DNA from: a virus
IMG/VR virus record: IMGVR_UViG_3300013137_001132
Span: 1 to 64,000 of that record
DNA: 64,000 nt
Direction: 5' to 3' (one strand)
Shown here: piece by piece, positions 54,329 through 61,639 of the stretch
Numbering within the stretch: the stretch's first letter is position 1
Layout: each line of letters begins with the position of its first letter
Notes under the pieces: generated by a model
The model's input: the letters and a program-made list of their open reading frames with translations, nothing else
Database searches by the model: none
Told to the model about the DNA's origin: nothing
Made by a program: the position numbers and the translations under genes

Positions 54329-55706
54329 GGTGCGAATAGGACACGCGTGCAATTCATCGTCGTCGCATAGCATTATCGTCGTCAAGGAAAGGCCGTACCA
54401 ACTGGGGAGCCATGATTGCATGTCCTTCGGATGGGAGAGTTTTGTCCTCACCGATAAGGACGCCAAGCGCCGCTACATGCTGGCGCAGTTGTATTCGGCG
54501 TTGCAAGGACATATCGGGGTAGATATGGCCGCTTATGTGGTAGCACAGATGGCCGGCGAGAAGTACGCGGGGGATGAAATTGACATTGGCCTTGACCACC
54601 AGTCGTGCATCAACATCCCGCTTCGAGCAGATGCATGGGGCCGGCGGAATCAGTTGAATTACGCGTTCTGGTCTGAGCTATACGATTTCGTCATGCGCGA
54701 TGACGTGGTGATCGTCGGCGGGAACGACAATGAACCCGAAAGTAAGCCCGTGGTCGAGGGACGCGAGTTCATTATCCCGATGCTCACTGATGCACCGAAC
54801 GGCATTCTGGCGCGGCACGATGCGTTGGGATTCTGGTCACTCTATGATCCGTCCAGTGGAAGTAAGATGTGGTTCAGCATGGGCGGGGATAGGCAATTCA
54901 CCTACACCAGCGTGCCAGAGCTTGTGGACATCAAGATCACTGACTACTGCAAGTATGGGTGCCCGTTCTGTTATCAAGATAGTTCTGATAAGGGTAAGCC
55001 CGCGTCATTCAAAGACATCGAGACCATCGCGAGAGAACTCGCCCATATCGGCACATACGAAGTGGCAATCGGAGGCGGAGAACCCACTACTCATCCAGAC
55101 TTCATCAGTATACTCAAGGAGTTCAGGCACAATGGCATCACTCCCAACGTGACAACTAACAACCCGAAAGTGCTCGACAATGCCGAGGTTGTGTCTCTCG
55201 TGGGGCGTATCGCCTTGTCCGTTAGTGGTTACACACGGGGCGCCGCATGTTCATTGGCGTCGAGAGAGGACAAGCTCGCCTTTCAGGTGGTCGATCAGAC
55301 GGTGGATGATTACGCGGTCGGCGGTATCATCGCGGTGGCGAACGCGCTACACATCCCGATTACGTTCTTGGGACTGAAAACATCGGGGCGCGGTGCAAAG
55401 TACAGACCGTTGAAATACGACGTGGGCCTTGCTCCGTATATGGCATCTGTTCGTCGCCTGTCCGTAGACACGGTGTTCGCCAAGCAATACGCGTCGGAAA
55501 TTGCGGGCCTGAAAGTCAGCCCCAAGCTGTTTGCCACAGAAGATGGCATGGACTCCATGTACATCGACGCCGTTGCGATGACGGCGCGTAAGAATAGCTA
55601 TGAGCCAGGAACGGAATATAAGCTGCAAGGTACCATCGACATCAAAGCCGTGTTCGCGCAAATACACAACGAAATGGGATTGACATATGCCGACGGAACA
55701 GACTAG
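54315..55706 (+). CDS. Radical SAM protein with unusual N-terminal domain
   Basis: 463 residues. The N-terminal ~200 residues begin RVRIGHACNSSSSHSIIVVK, a Ser-rich motif I know from phage proteins of unknown role, and continue with an alpha/beta domain. The radical SAM barrel starts near residue 208: DIKITDYCKYGCPFCYQDSS (Cys-x3-Cys-x2-Cys), GGGEPTTHPDF, IALSVSGYT. No SPASM Cys cluster. Next to MazG-like, so nucleotide or RNA/DNA modification is a possibility, not shown. Second radical SAM of this phage. Confidence 0.82.
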   Translation: MNIHRVRIGHACNSSSSHSIIVVKERPYQLGSHDCMSFGWESFVLTDKDAKRRYMLAQLYSALQGHIGVDMAAYVVAQMAGEKYAGDEIDIGLDHQSCINIPLRADAWGRRNQLNYAFWSELYDFVMRDDVVIVGGNDNEPESKPVVEGREFIIPMLTDAPNGILARHDALGFWSLYDPSSGSKMWFSMGGDRQFTYTSVPELVDIKITDYCKYGCPFCYQDSSDKGKPASFKDIETIARELAHIGTYEVAIGGGEPTTHPDFISILKEFRHNGITPNVTTNNPKVLDNAEVVSLVGRIALSVSGYTRGAACSLASREDKLAFQVVDQTVDDYAVGGIIAVANALHIPITFLGLKTSGRGAKYRPLKYDVGLAPYMASVRRLSVDTVFAKQYASEIAGLKVSPKLFATEDGMDSMYIDAVAMTARKNSYEPGTEYKLQGTIDIKAVFAQIHNEMGLTYADGTD

Positions 55707-55797
55707 TTTCGAGGAACGGCTAGAAACCAATCGCCGTAGCCCGCTGTGGGGCTGGCACACTTCAACGGAACACTGTAGGGAGGGAGAGGGATGGTAA
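55687..55797 (+). CDS. Small hypothetical protein (36 aa)
   Basis: MPTEQTSFEERLETNRRSPL..., Trp/Arg/Glu-rich. Overlaps the end of the radical SAM gene by 20 bases and the next start (TAATG). Weak RBS; may be only a coupling ORF. Confidence 0.42.
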   Translation: MPTEQTSFEERLETNRRSPLWGWHTSTEHCREGEGW

Positions 55798-56219
55798 TGG
55801 GGCGCAACCTTATCGTCGAAGCGGTGAAAGAACGGTATCTGCAAGGCGAGCCGGCGCACGAGTTGGCATGGCAGATCATAAAGATGACCGAAGGGATCTA
55901 TAGGGCGGGGGCCGGAGTTGATGCGGATTGGTGCATGCACGACGATGATCTGCTTTCGCTGTGGTGGAATGATCTCTTTGATGCCGCCCAGAGTGCCATT
56001 GACCTTTTCGATAATGATACCCACTATGGGGACATCACCGTGCAAAAGCGCGATATCCCCGCAGTGCGTTCCGAACTTATCGACGTCGCGGTGGTGCTGG
56101 CCTGCGCGTGGGAGTTGTGTCGGCAGATCGACGGCGACGAGACATTGCTGGACGTGGCAGCGCTGGCGAAGGCGCGGGGGGATGTCGAGAGGGGGATGCG
56201 GGGCGATGGGAACGAGTAA
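55797..56219 (+). CDS. Hypothetical protein (140 aa)
   Basis: [20 protein letters not shown]..., helical with [20 protein letters not shown] and [40 protein letters not shown]. The helical EL-rich C-terminus resembles MazG-like/NTP-PPase or phage 'helical' proteins but the EExxE site is absent. Start chosen at the TAATG overlap. Confidence 0.62.
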   Translation: MGRNLIVEAVKERYLQGEPAHELAWQIIKMTEGIYRAGAGVDADWCMHDDDLLSLWWNDLFDAAQSAIDLFDNDTHYGDITVQKRDIPAVRSELIDVAVVLACAWELCRQIDGDETLLDVAALAKARGDVERGMRGDGNE

Positions 56220-56400
56220 GATCGAGTGGCTGGCCGGGTCGGATGGGAAGCCCGGCATGGTCTGGAATCCGACAACCGGCTGCACGAAGATCAGCCCCGG
56301 CTGCAAAAACTGCTATGCCGCGCGCATGGCGAGGCGGCTGGCGGGACGATATGGCTATCCGGCCGGCGACATCCCGGAGGGAGAGAGAGTGAGAGAATGA
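56206..56400 (+). CDS. Truncated Gp37/Gp68 (DUF5131)-like protein
   Basis: 64 residues: [52 protein letters not shown]. This is the unmistakable N-terminus of phage Gp37/Gp68-family proteins with their Cys-x6-Cys-x2-Cys cluster, which normally run to about 240 residues or more. Here the frame stops 14 residues after the GYP. ATGA overlaps at its end (and a 14-base overlap at its start) suggest it is still translated. Either a relic or a minimal Fe-S domain protein. Confidence 0.72.
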   Translation: MGTSKIEWLAGSDGKPGMVWNPTTGCTKISPGCKNCYAARMARRLAGRYGYPAGDIPEGERVRE

Positions 56401-56693
56401 TAAACGAGTTACATGTCTACGGGCAGGGCGCTCCACATGATGATGTGGTAATCGTGGGGACGCTTGAAGCATTTGATGCGCTACGCGTAGCACTTAGGCG
56501 GTTCTTTTTGACGGGCGTGAATGTGCCGGGATTCTTCACGGCAGATGGCGAGGGCTATGTGGTCAAATTGCGCTGCGTGGATGGGGCCACACTGGATACG
56601 CTCCCGGCCACATACACCGATGATGCCTTTGAGACGCGGGGAGAAGATCCGCGCTGGGGCGTGTTCGCGCAATTGGTGGACATGTTTTCGTGA
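56397..56693 (+). CDS. Hypothetical protein (98 aa)
   Basis: From [20 protein letters not shown]: alpha/beta, with [20 protein letters not shown] and [20 protein letters not shown]. Start taken at the ATGA overlap with the truncated Gp37/68-like gene; a longer frame from 56226 is a shadow. Unknown function. Confidence 0.65.
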   Translation: MINELHVYGQGAPHDDVVIVGTLEAFDALRVALRRFFLTGVNVPGFFTADGEGYVVKLRCVDGATLDTLPATYTDDAFETRGEDPRWGVFAQLVDMFS

Positions 56694-56750
56694 CGCGCTA
56701 CGACTCCGCGACTGTCGAGACCGAGGTGCCAGCGCGCGCTGGAGGAGAAC

Positions 56751-56855
56751 ATGCGAGTGTGCCGATGTGAGGCGGCGATGCCGCACGCCGCGCCGGTGGT
56801 CGTGGCGGGAGAGTTGATCGTGATGAGGGTGGAGGATTGGAGGGGGACAGAATGA
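56751..56855 (+). CDS. Small hypothetical protein (34 aa)
   Basis: MRVCRCEAAMPHAAPVVVAG, ELIVMRVEDWRGTE. GGAGGAGAAC before the ATG is a strong RBS and the TGA overlaps the next ATG. A 26-residue GTG ORF (56690-56770) precedes it and is even less certain. Confidence 0.48.
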   Translation: MRVCRCEAAMPHAAPVVVAGELIVMRVEDWRGTE

Positions 56856-57289
56856 AATGGTATTGGAAGTTGGCGGTGGTTTCGGGCGCGGTGTTGTGGG
56901 CAATGCTCTGGTATTGGGCTGGCGCGGCAGATGGCTTGCGGGAGGCGCGGCTGGCAGACGGTACATCGCCAGCCGCCGTGACGCCGGACGCGCTTGCGAC
57001 CGCTATCAACGTCGCGGTGCGGACGCCGTACCCGACACCGACGCCGCAGACTGAGCCACGGCGCGTGGTGCGGTCGATCTATAGCGAGAAGGGGGTATTT
57101 GGTTGTAGCGGGTGGGTATGGACAATTGTCCCTCTACCCACAGATGACAAGTTCATGCGTCCCTTCCGCATGTTGAAGCGCGAGTATCCCCCCGATTTTG
57201 TCGGCGAGGGGTATCAATACTACGTGTCGAGCAACCCCTTGTGGGACTGTAGCGCGATGAAGCGCGCGATTGAGGAGGCAACACGGTGA
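56852..57289 (+). CDS. Membrane-anchored or secreted protein with Thr-Pro linker
   Basis: 145 residues from MKWYWKLAVVSGAVLWAMLW: N-terminal hydrophobic anchor/signal. A short TPYPTPTPQTEP linker follows, then a small domain with paired Cys (GVFGCSGWVW ... NPLWDCSAMKRAIEEATR). The Thr-Pro linker matches the Chloroflexota-like style of other proteins here. Possibly an envelope-located early protein. Confidence 0.66.
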   Translation: MKWYWKLAVVSGAVLWAMLWYWAGAADGLREARLADGTSPAAVTPDALATAINVAVRTPYPTPTPQTEPRRVVRSIYSEKGVFGCSGWVWTIVPLPTDDKFMRPFRMLKREYPPDFVGEGYQYYVSSNPLWDCSAMKRAIEEATR

Positions 57290-57498
57290 CACCTGAACAA
57301 ATCCTGATGGCGTGGCTGCGCGAGGGCGGGTGGAGGCCAGGAGTATTGAACATGTCGTGGACATCCTATCCGCACGAGAATTTGTCTCTACTCGATGCCT
57401 GTGAGATTCAGGGCTATCGAGAGCGCGGCTGGCCGATAGCAGAGAGCATACAAGCCATTGTCCGCGCTGTTAGCGCCCCTCGCGATGCAGAAGAATAG
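57286..57498 (+). CDS. Hypothetical protein (70 aa)
   Basis: GTG start in a GTGA overlap; MTPEQILMAWLREGGWRPGV..., helical C-terminus (GWPIAESIQAIVRAVSAPRD). Two bases before the ATPase gene. Possibly a partner of the loader, by position only. Confidence 0.62.
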   Translation: MTPEQILMAWLREGGWRPGVLNMSWTSYPHENLSLLDACEIQGYRERGWPIAESIQAIVRAVSAPRDAEE

Positions 57499-57500
57499 CG

Positions 57501-58166
57501 ATGGCTGGTATAATCTGGACGAAGACGCCCGATGGATTGTTGTGCCCACACTACGCTGACAACATAGACGGCCTTACCGCTAAGTATCCTGGCGTACCAG
57601 AGATGGGCTTGGACTGGACGCTAGACACGTTTCCGGGAGATAGAGCGGCACTAGAAAAGACGCGGGCACTTCTGGATAGCGATAGGTGGGTTCTACTCAA
57701 CGGGAACTACGGAACCGGTAAGACTGGACTGGCAGTGTGCATCTACAGGGATGCGATAGATAGACTCGTCGCGAAATATGGCGAGGCAGCCGTCATCATA
57801 GGATACTACGAGAACAACCAACACGTGTTGATTGACGAGCCGCAGTTCTGGAACGTCGATGAACTCCTGTCGCAACACGCGAAGTCATGGCACAACGAAG
57901 ACCTGATCGACCCGCTAGAGAGACTTAAGACGCGCTGTCCCCTGTTAGTCCTGGATGGGGTCGGAGAGACGACTTACCCCGACACCCTCAGAGACGACTT
58001 GGCACAACTGATCGGGCAACGTTACACGCGATGGAGAACACTGAGAACCGTGATGACAAGTAACTGGCGATTGCCCGACTTCAGCACGAAGTTGGGGGAT
58101 TGGTCTGCAAGTAGGCTGAAGGACGTGTGCGAAGTCATTACACCCAGAGAAAGGTTGAGGAAATGA
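57501..58166 (+). CDS. DnaC-like helicase loader ATPase
   Basis: 221 residues of AAA+ type: Walker A NGNYGTGKTGLA (GxxxxGKT at 68-75), Walker B PLLVLDGVGE, sensor I VMTSNW, and sensor-2/arginine segment SASRLKDVCEVI. This is the DnaC/IstB family that loads the replicative helicase. I see no phage DnaB helicase in the window, so it may act with host helicase. Follows a small protein in the operon by 2 bases. Confidence 0.87.
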   Translation: MAGIIWTKTPDGLLCPHYADNIDGLTAKYPGVPEMGLDWTLDTFPGDRAALEKTRALLDSDRWVLLNGNYGTGKTGLAVCIYRDAIDRLVAKYGEAAVIIGYYENNQHVLIDEPQFWNVDELLSQHAKSWHNEDLIDPLERLKTRCPLLVLDGVGETTYPDTLRDDLAQLIGQRYTRWRTLRTVMTSNWRLPDFSTKLGDWSASRLKDVCEVITPRERLRK

Positions 58167-58315
58167 AAGCGTGCAAGGCGTGCCAGCATAGCACATACCA
58201 GCCCGGCCCAACGTTCATGGCTGACTTGTGGATATGCGAGGTGTATGGAGATGAAGATGGCGTGCTTGTAGCCGGAGATGAGTATTGCGATAGCTACGAA
58301 GAGCGGGAGGAGTAA
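58163..58315 (+). CDS. Small Cys protein (50 aa)
   Basis: MKACKACQHSTYQPGPTFMA..., CKACQHS and a second Cys pair (LWICEVYG, EYCDSYEE). Zinc- or iron-binding knuckle. ATGA overlap with the loader gene. Unknown role. Confidence 0.6.
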   Translation: MKACKACQHSTYQPGPTFMADLWICEVYGDEDGVLVAGDEYCDSYEEREE

Positions 58316-58563
58316 TGCCACGCGGGGGAGAGCGCGCGCGCTGGACACAAGAAGAAGTCGATCTGGCACGCGAGCTATATAAGACGATGGGCCCGGATGA
58401 GATCGCGGTGCAGATGGGACGCGGGCGTTCGTTCGTGGCGAAGGTCGTAGCGGGGTACACGCCGCCGTATCTGCTAGAGGAAGACGATGAAGTGAGACTG
58501 ACGCCGTTTAATCTGTTGGCACCGAGGGCACAAGCATATCTCAGGAGGATGCTGGAATGGTAG
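58315..58563 (+). CDS. Myb/SANT-like or HTH protein (82 aa)
   Basis: MPRGGERARWTQEEVDLARE, LYKTMGPDEIAVQMGRGRSF, VAKVVAGY: a tryptophan-plus-helix-turn-helix pattern as in GcrA or SANT-type phage regulators. The C-terminal part (LTPFNLLAPRAQAYLRRML) is helical. Coupled by a TAATG overlap. DNA binding inferred. Confidence 0.7.
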   Translation: MPRGGERARWTQEEVDLARELYKTMGPDEIAVQMGRGRSFVAKVVAGYTPPYLLEEDDEVRLTPFNLLAPRAQAYLRRMLEW

Positions 58564-59003
58564 ACGAACTACAGGCAAAAGTCGAAGGGTTGAGGAAGGC
58601 ACGGGCGGTATTGGCTCGCCGCGTGGAGGATGCGGCTGAAGTGAAGGCCGGGCTTGAGGCGACATTTGAGTGGAGGGCCAACGAAGCCTGCAACTACGAA
58701 GTTAGTGTCGCCAAGCAAGAGGTTGAAAATTACGAGGCTGACGTGCGGGACTGTGCATTAGCGATGCACGCGGAGACCGGCAACACAAAGTTCGCTGGCG
58801 TAGCGATCAAGATGATGACGAGGCTCATCTACAGCGCCGAAAGGGCAACGGAATGGGCGCGGGTCTACGCGCCGGCAATGATGATCTTGGACAAGAAGTC
58901 CTTTGAGGCGGCGGCGAAGTCTGGTGCCATGCAGATGCCGGTAGAGTTGTGGAAGGAGCCGCATGTGTACATTGACAAAGACTTGGGCGAAGTAGCGGGG
59001 TAG
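58557..59003 (+). CDS. Coiled-coil protein, Gp157-like candidate
   Basis: 148 residues: MVDELQAKVEGLRKARAVLA ... a coiled-coil, then VAIKMMTRLIYSAERATEWA, RVYAPAMMILDKKSFEAAAK and a C-terminal ELWKEPHVYIDKDLG. The coil-then-Kxx(F/L)E layout resembles Siphovirus Gp157-type proteins that accompany recombination/annealing genes. Assignment tentative. Confidence 0.55.
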   Translation: MVDELQAKVEGLRKARAVLARRVEDAAEVKAGLEATFEWRANEACNYEVSVAKQEVENYEADVRDCALAMHAETGNTKFAGVAIKMMTRLIYSAERATEWARVYAPAMMILDKKSFEAAAKSGAMQMPVELWKEPHVYIDKDLGEVAG

Positions 59004-59022
59004 AGATATGAAAGGGGAACCG

Positions 59023-59259
59023 ATGACTGAGAAAGAGATCAGGGAAGAGATTGCAGCTTTTCTAGAAGAAATAAGAGAAACCGTTACCAATGTTCTTCTT
59101 CTTGGCACTGACGGTTTCTTTCTCAGGACTGGGAAACTCAGCGAGGGCGGGTTCCTTGACAACGTGGACGTAGACCTATTTCTTCAATTAGCAAACTCCT
59201 CCGGGCTAGACTGGACGCGCGACGAGATTCTTGAGTTGACGGGATGGAAGTTGCGATAG
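59023..59259 (+). CDS. Acidic hypothetical protein (78 aa)
   Basis: Starts MTEKEIREEIAAFLEEIRET, with AAAGGGGA five bases upstream; an ATG 15 bases earlier has a weaker site. Acidic N-terminus, hydrophobic middle (VTNVLLLGTDGFFLRT), ending DEILELTGWKLR. Last gene of the plus-strand operon before a strong terminator. Confidence 0.62.
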   Translation: MTEKEIREEIAAFLEEIRETVTNVLLLGTDGFFLRTGKLSEGGFLDNVDVDLFLQLANSSGLDWTRDEILELTGWKLR

Positions 59260-59266
59260 ACGCAGA

Positions 59267-59290
59267 ACGCCCCTGATTTCTCAGGGGCGT
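59267..59290. terminator. Bidirectional terminator between replication and lysis operons
   Basis: Perfect 10-bp hairpin ACGCCCCTGA-TTTC-TCAGGGGCGT between convergent genes ending at 59259 and 59297. Strong stem; short T-tract in the loop only. Best intrinsic terminator in the window by stem. Confidence 0.7.
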
Positions 59291-59296
59291 CGGTGA

Positions 59297-59608
59297 CTAC
59301 TGCGGCGGGGTGACTACATTCTCTTTCTTGCTCACAGCGTCAATGATAGCGTGAATAACCTGCGAGCCAGAGCCGAACGCGACGGCTGTGACGATCTGGC
59401 CGGCGACTGGCGCAAGGCCGAAGATCGGCAGCATGTTGAGTCCAGTCAGTCCGCCCAGGACAGAGCCGATCACGAGGTATACGAGTCGCTTCAAGTTGGG
59501 GTTGACGCCGCCAGGAATGAGCGCGATAATCGGCTCACCGACGGCCTCAAGCAGGCGCTCGATAACAAGCGCACCAATCAACACGATAGAGAGAGCATCC
59601 CAGTTCAT
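59297..59608 (-). CDS. Holin candidate (103 aa)
   Basis: Starts MNWDALSIVLIGALVIERLL with AAAGGATAACTATA before the ATG; a longer frame to 59788 is spurious. Three hydrophobic stretches (SIVLIGALVIERLL, KRLVYLVIGSVLGGLTGLN, PVAGQIVTAVAFGSG) and a charged C-terminus (DAVSKKENVVTPPQ), typical of phage holins. Near the C39 endolysin and other lysis genes. Makes the inner-membrane hole timing lysis; inferred. Confidence 0.7.
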   Translation of the reverse strand: MNWDALSIVLIGALVIERLLEAVGEPIIALIPGGVNPNLKRLVYLVIGSVLGGLTGLNMLPIFGLAPVAGQIVTAVAFGSGSQVIHAIIDAVSKKENVVTPPQ

Positions 59609-59621
59609 TATAGTTATCCTT

Positions 59622-59795
59622 TCACATTGGGGGTTCACTTGAAAATAGACACGATTCTGGCGGCTCACCATTCTCAATGGGAGCGCCCTTGACGATGAGC
59701 GGCAGGCTAACCTTGATGCGACGATAATGCGTGGCGATGCCGTTCTCGGTAAGGGTAAGGGTATCGCCGCGACGCCCAAGAAATACATCGCTCAT
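59622..59795 (-). CDS. Small protein (57 aa)
   Basis: MSDVFLGRRGDTLTLTENGI..., beta-rich, ending SSEPPM. Overlaps the lipoprotein gene end (59792) by 4 bases. Located between lipoprotein and holin. Unknown. Confidence 0.6.
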   Translation of the reverse strand: MSDVFLGRRGDTLTLTENGIATHYRRIKVSLPLIVKGAPIENGEPPESCLFSSEPPM

Positions 59796-60403
59796 CTAGC
59801 GAAGAAGAAGCCTACAATGATGTCGATAAGTGAGGGCTTGGTGTCCTTCCAGACCCCGAAGAACGACCAATGGTTGTTCAGGGGCATCCCAAGACCCACT
59901 AGCACGTCACCATTGAGCGGATACCAGATGTATGGCCCCTGTCCATTAGCGGGGTTCCAGTTTTGTCCCGCCATAGGCAAATTGGCCCACCCGTCAGCTT
60001 CGGGGGTTCTCGATGCGACACCGCCATTCTGCATCACGAAGGTCTTGTTGAGAACATTACCGCTCGCATCCAGGCAGCGCCCAAAGACATGGTGATCGCC
60101 ACCGAGCGTATCAAGTTGCCACTGATGCGCCCAATCTGGGACGTCCCAAGAGCCATTCTGGGTCACCCAGGCGGCGATAAGTTTATACCGCGCTCCATCG
60201 ACGCGCTTGACCGTAACGCCGATACTATCCAGCTTGCTATCCCACAAGATTGAGACTGGCGTTGCAGTAGCCGGAGGGTAGGTCGGGGTTGCTGTGGGCT
60301 GAATCGTGGCGCATGGCGTACACGGCGGGCCGATGGTGATGGTACACGCGACAAGCGCAATGCAGATAATGGACAAAAACGCGATATTACGGAAGCGAAT
60401 CAT
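59792..60403 (-). CDS. Phage lipoprotein with Thr-Pro linker
   Basis: 203 residues from MIRFRNIAFLSIICIALVAC; AGGAG six bases before this ATG, and the frame upstream of it is not coding-like. The lipobox LVAC puts a lipidated Cys at residue 20. A PTATPTYPPATATP linker follows, then a beta domain rich in Trp/Asn/Gly (WVTQNGSWDVPDWAHQWQL, GQGPYIWYPLNGDVLVGLG). Anchored outside the cytoplasm. A role in lysis, host surface masking or superinfection exclusion is plausible but unproven. Confidence 0.74.
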   Translation of the reverse strand: MIRFRNIAFLSIICIALVACTITIGPPCTPCATIQPTATPTYPPATATPVSILWDSKLDSIGVTVKRVDGARYKLIAAWVTQNGSWDVPDWAHQWQLDTLGGDHHVFGRCLDASGNVLNKTFVMQNGGVASRTPEADGWANLPMAGQNWNPANGQGPYIWYPLNGDVLVGLGMPLNNHWSFFGVWKDTKPSLIDIIVGFFFAR

Positions 60404-60459
60404 AGAGAACTCCTGTGTGCAGTTAGTTAAGAAAAGTGTAACGAATTGCTCACAAAGTA

Positions 60460-60488
60460 TTGACATTCACACGGGGATGTGATATACT
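60460..60488 (+). promoter_or_regulatory. Consensus sigma-70-type promoter (small RNA/HNH leader)
   Basis: TTGACA (60460-60465), 17-base spacer, TATACT (60483-60488), a perfect match to consensus spacing. It points away from the lipoprotein gene and toward the HNH gene. Confidence 0.85.
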
Positions 60489-60494
60489 AAAGAT

Positions 60495-60556
60495 GTCACA
60501 GTTAAGTCGGCTACGGCTGACACCGGGGGGCCTCGCGAGGCCCCCTATTATAATTC
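60495..60556 (+). ncRNA. Candidate short RNA or attenuator leader
   Basis: Directly after the promoter: hairpin GTCGGC-TACG-GCTGAC with a UNCG-type loop, then a terminator-like perfect 9-bp stem GGGGGCCTC-GC-GAGGCCCCC (60526-60545) followed by TATTATAATT. The transcript would be about 55-60 nt. Either a small RNA made on its own or an attenuator controlling the HNH gene at 60575. Confidence 0.55.
60526..60545 (+). terminator. Intrinsic terminator or attenuator
   Basis: GGGGGCCTC-GC-GAGGCCCCC with U-rich tail. It lies 30 bases before the HNH start codon, within the leader. Confidence 0.6.
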
Positions 60557-60574
60557 TGGTACAAGGGGAGGGCG

Positions 60575-61030
60575 ATGAGAAAACACGAGAAAATAGAAGA
60601 TGGTTTCTGGGAAAAGGTGACAAAAACGCCAGATTGTTGGGTGTGGCACGGCTCACAAAATAAGCAAGGATATGGTAACTTCTGGTATTCTGGTAAATGC
60701 TTGAAGGCGCACAGGGCGTCATGGATGATGGCGTATGGAGAGATACCATCCGGCCTAGATGTGTTGCATAAGTGTGATAATCCGGCGTGTGTAAGGCCAG
60801 AACACCTATTCTTGGGTACGGATGTAGATAATGCTAATGATAGATCGCGCAAGGGCAGGTCTAAGCCGAGAAAAGGAGAGACAAACGGAAACGCAAAACT
60901 CACCGAACAAGATGTGGCTGAGATTCGCAGCATTGGCGGTAACAGACATGCCCTTGCTAAGAAATATGGGGTTTCAGATAGTCTCATTAGTCATGTGATA
61001 AACAGAAGGATATGGAGGCACGTGCCATAG
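60575..61030 (+). CDS. HNH homing endonuclease
   Basis: 151 residues. GFWEKVTKTPDCWVWHGSQN, HRASWMMAYGEIPSGLDVLH, KCDNPACVRPEHLFLGTDVD: the I-HmuI-type HNH fold with a Cys pair. The C-terminus has a helix-turn-helix (KLTEQDVAEIRSIGGNRHAL, AKKYGVSDSLISHVINRRIW) for DNA recognition, typical of these homing enzymes. Alone on the plus strand inside the minus-strand lysis region, with its own promoter. Confidence 0.9.
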   Translation: MRKHEKIEDGFWEKVTKTPDCWVWHGSQNKQGYGNFWYSGKCLKAHRASWMMAYGEIPSGLDVLHKCDNPACVRPEHLFLGTDVDNANDRSRKGRSKPRKGETNGNAKLTEQDVAEIRSIGGNRHALAKKYGVSDSLISHVINRRIWRHVP

Positions 61031-61039
61031 CACGACATA

Positions 61040-61531
61040 TTACAATGCATTCTTTCTTCTGTATACATAAAAACTGAGCACATCCCGCGCGGGGTTAGCC
61101 ATCGGGCGCACTTCACCGAACCACGGGTCGATACACTGGTCGTTTTCAATCATTAGGACGTAGTGCTCCCTTTTGTCATTACGCACGCCCCGCCAATCAT
61201 CTACCTTGCAGATAACAGGACGACCCTCTTCGATATGCTTATGGAGCTTGTCCATTGGAGCAGGCTCATCGAAGCATGTACCAGAGTCATAGACCGTGAT
61301 GGGAGCCACGCGGCCGACGGCGAACCAGGCAAAGAGGTTCTTCTGTTCGTATCCGCCAACATATTCCAAGAGCACATCTAGCTCATTCGGCCACAAGTCT
61401 GCGCCAAAGTAGTTGGCAACCATCGTGATAACGGTCAGCAGGCACCCGGCCTCTCCGATGGTAAGGTTGCTTGTACCAAGAAGGCGCTCGGCCCACTTGG
61501 GATCACGCTGCGAAAGGGGAGTTATGTTCAT
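61040..61531 (-). CDS. C39-like cysteine peptidase, endolysin candidate
   Basis: 163 residues from MNITPLSQRDPKWAERLLGT (GGAG eight bases upstream). SNLTIGEAGCLLTVITMVAN gives the catalytic Cys (about residue 30) in the peptidase C39-like setting, VICKVDDWRG, then EHYVLMIENDQCIDPWFGEV with the His and Asp. Such papain-like enzymes occur as phage endolysins and peptidoglycan amidase-like lytic enzymes. It sits next to holins and would cut the cell wall at lysis. Confidence 0.75.
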   Translation of the reverse strand: MNITPLSQRDPKWAERLLGTSNLTIGEAGCLLTVITMVANYFGADLWPNELDVLLEYVGGYEQKNLFAWFAVGRVAPITVYDSGTCFDEPAPMDKLHKHIEEGRPVICKVDDWRGVRNDKREHYVLMIENDQCIDPWFGEVRPMANPARDVLSFYVYRRKNAL

Positions 61532-61533
61532 GC

Positions 61534-61625
61534 TCAAATCTCCACATGAATAGGGTTGCTGTCTGCTCCAGGGGTAATGATAATCTTGGCCCTATAGTCA
61601 ACCGCTCTACCAATATCGCCCGTTG
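61534..61625 (-). pseudogene. Open coding-like stretch without a start codon
   Basis: A third frame reads GRAVDYRAKIIITPGADSNP, IHVEI, then stops 2 bases before the endolysin ATG. The translation looks protein-like, but a TGA lies just upstream and no ATG/GTG/TTG is in frame. Either a remnant, or reached by frameshift from the end of the phosphatase gene at 61640. Confidence 0.35.
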
Positions 61626-61639
61626 CAAGGCATCATTGA

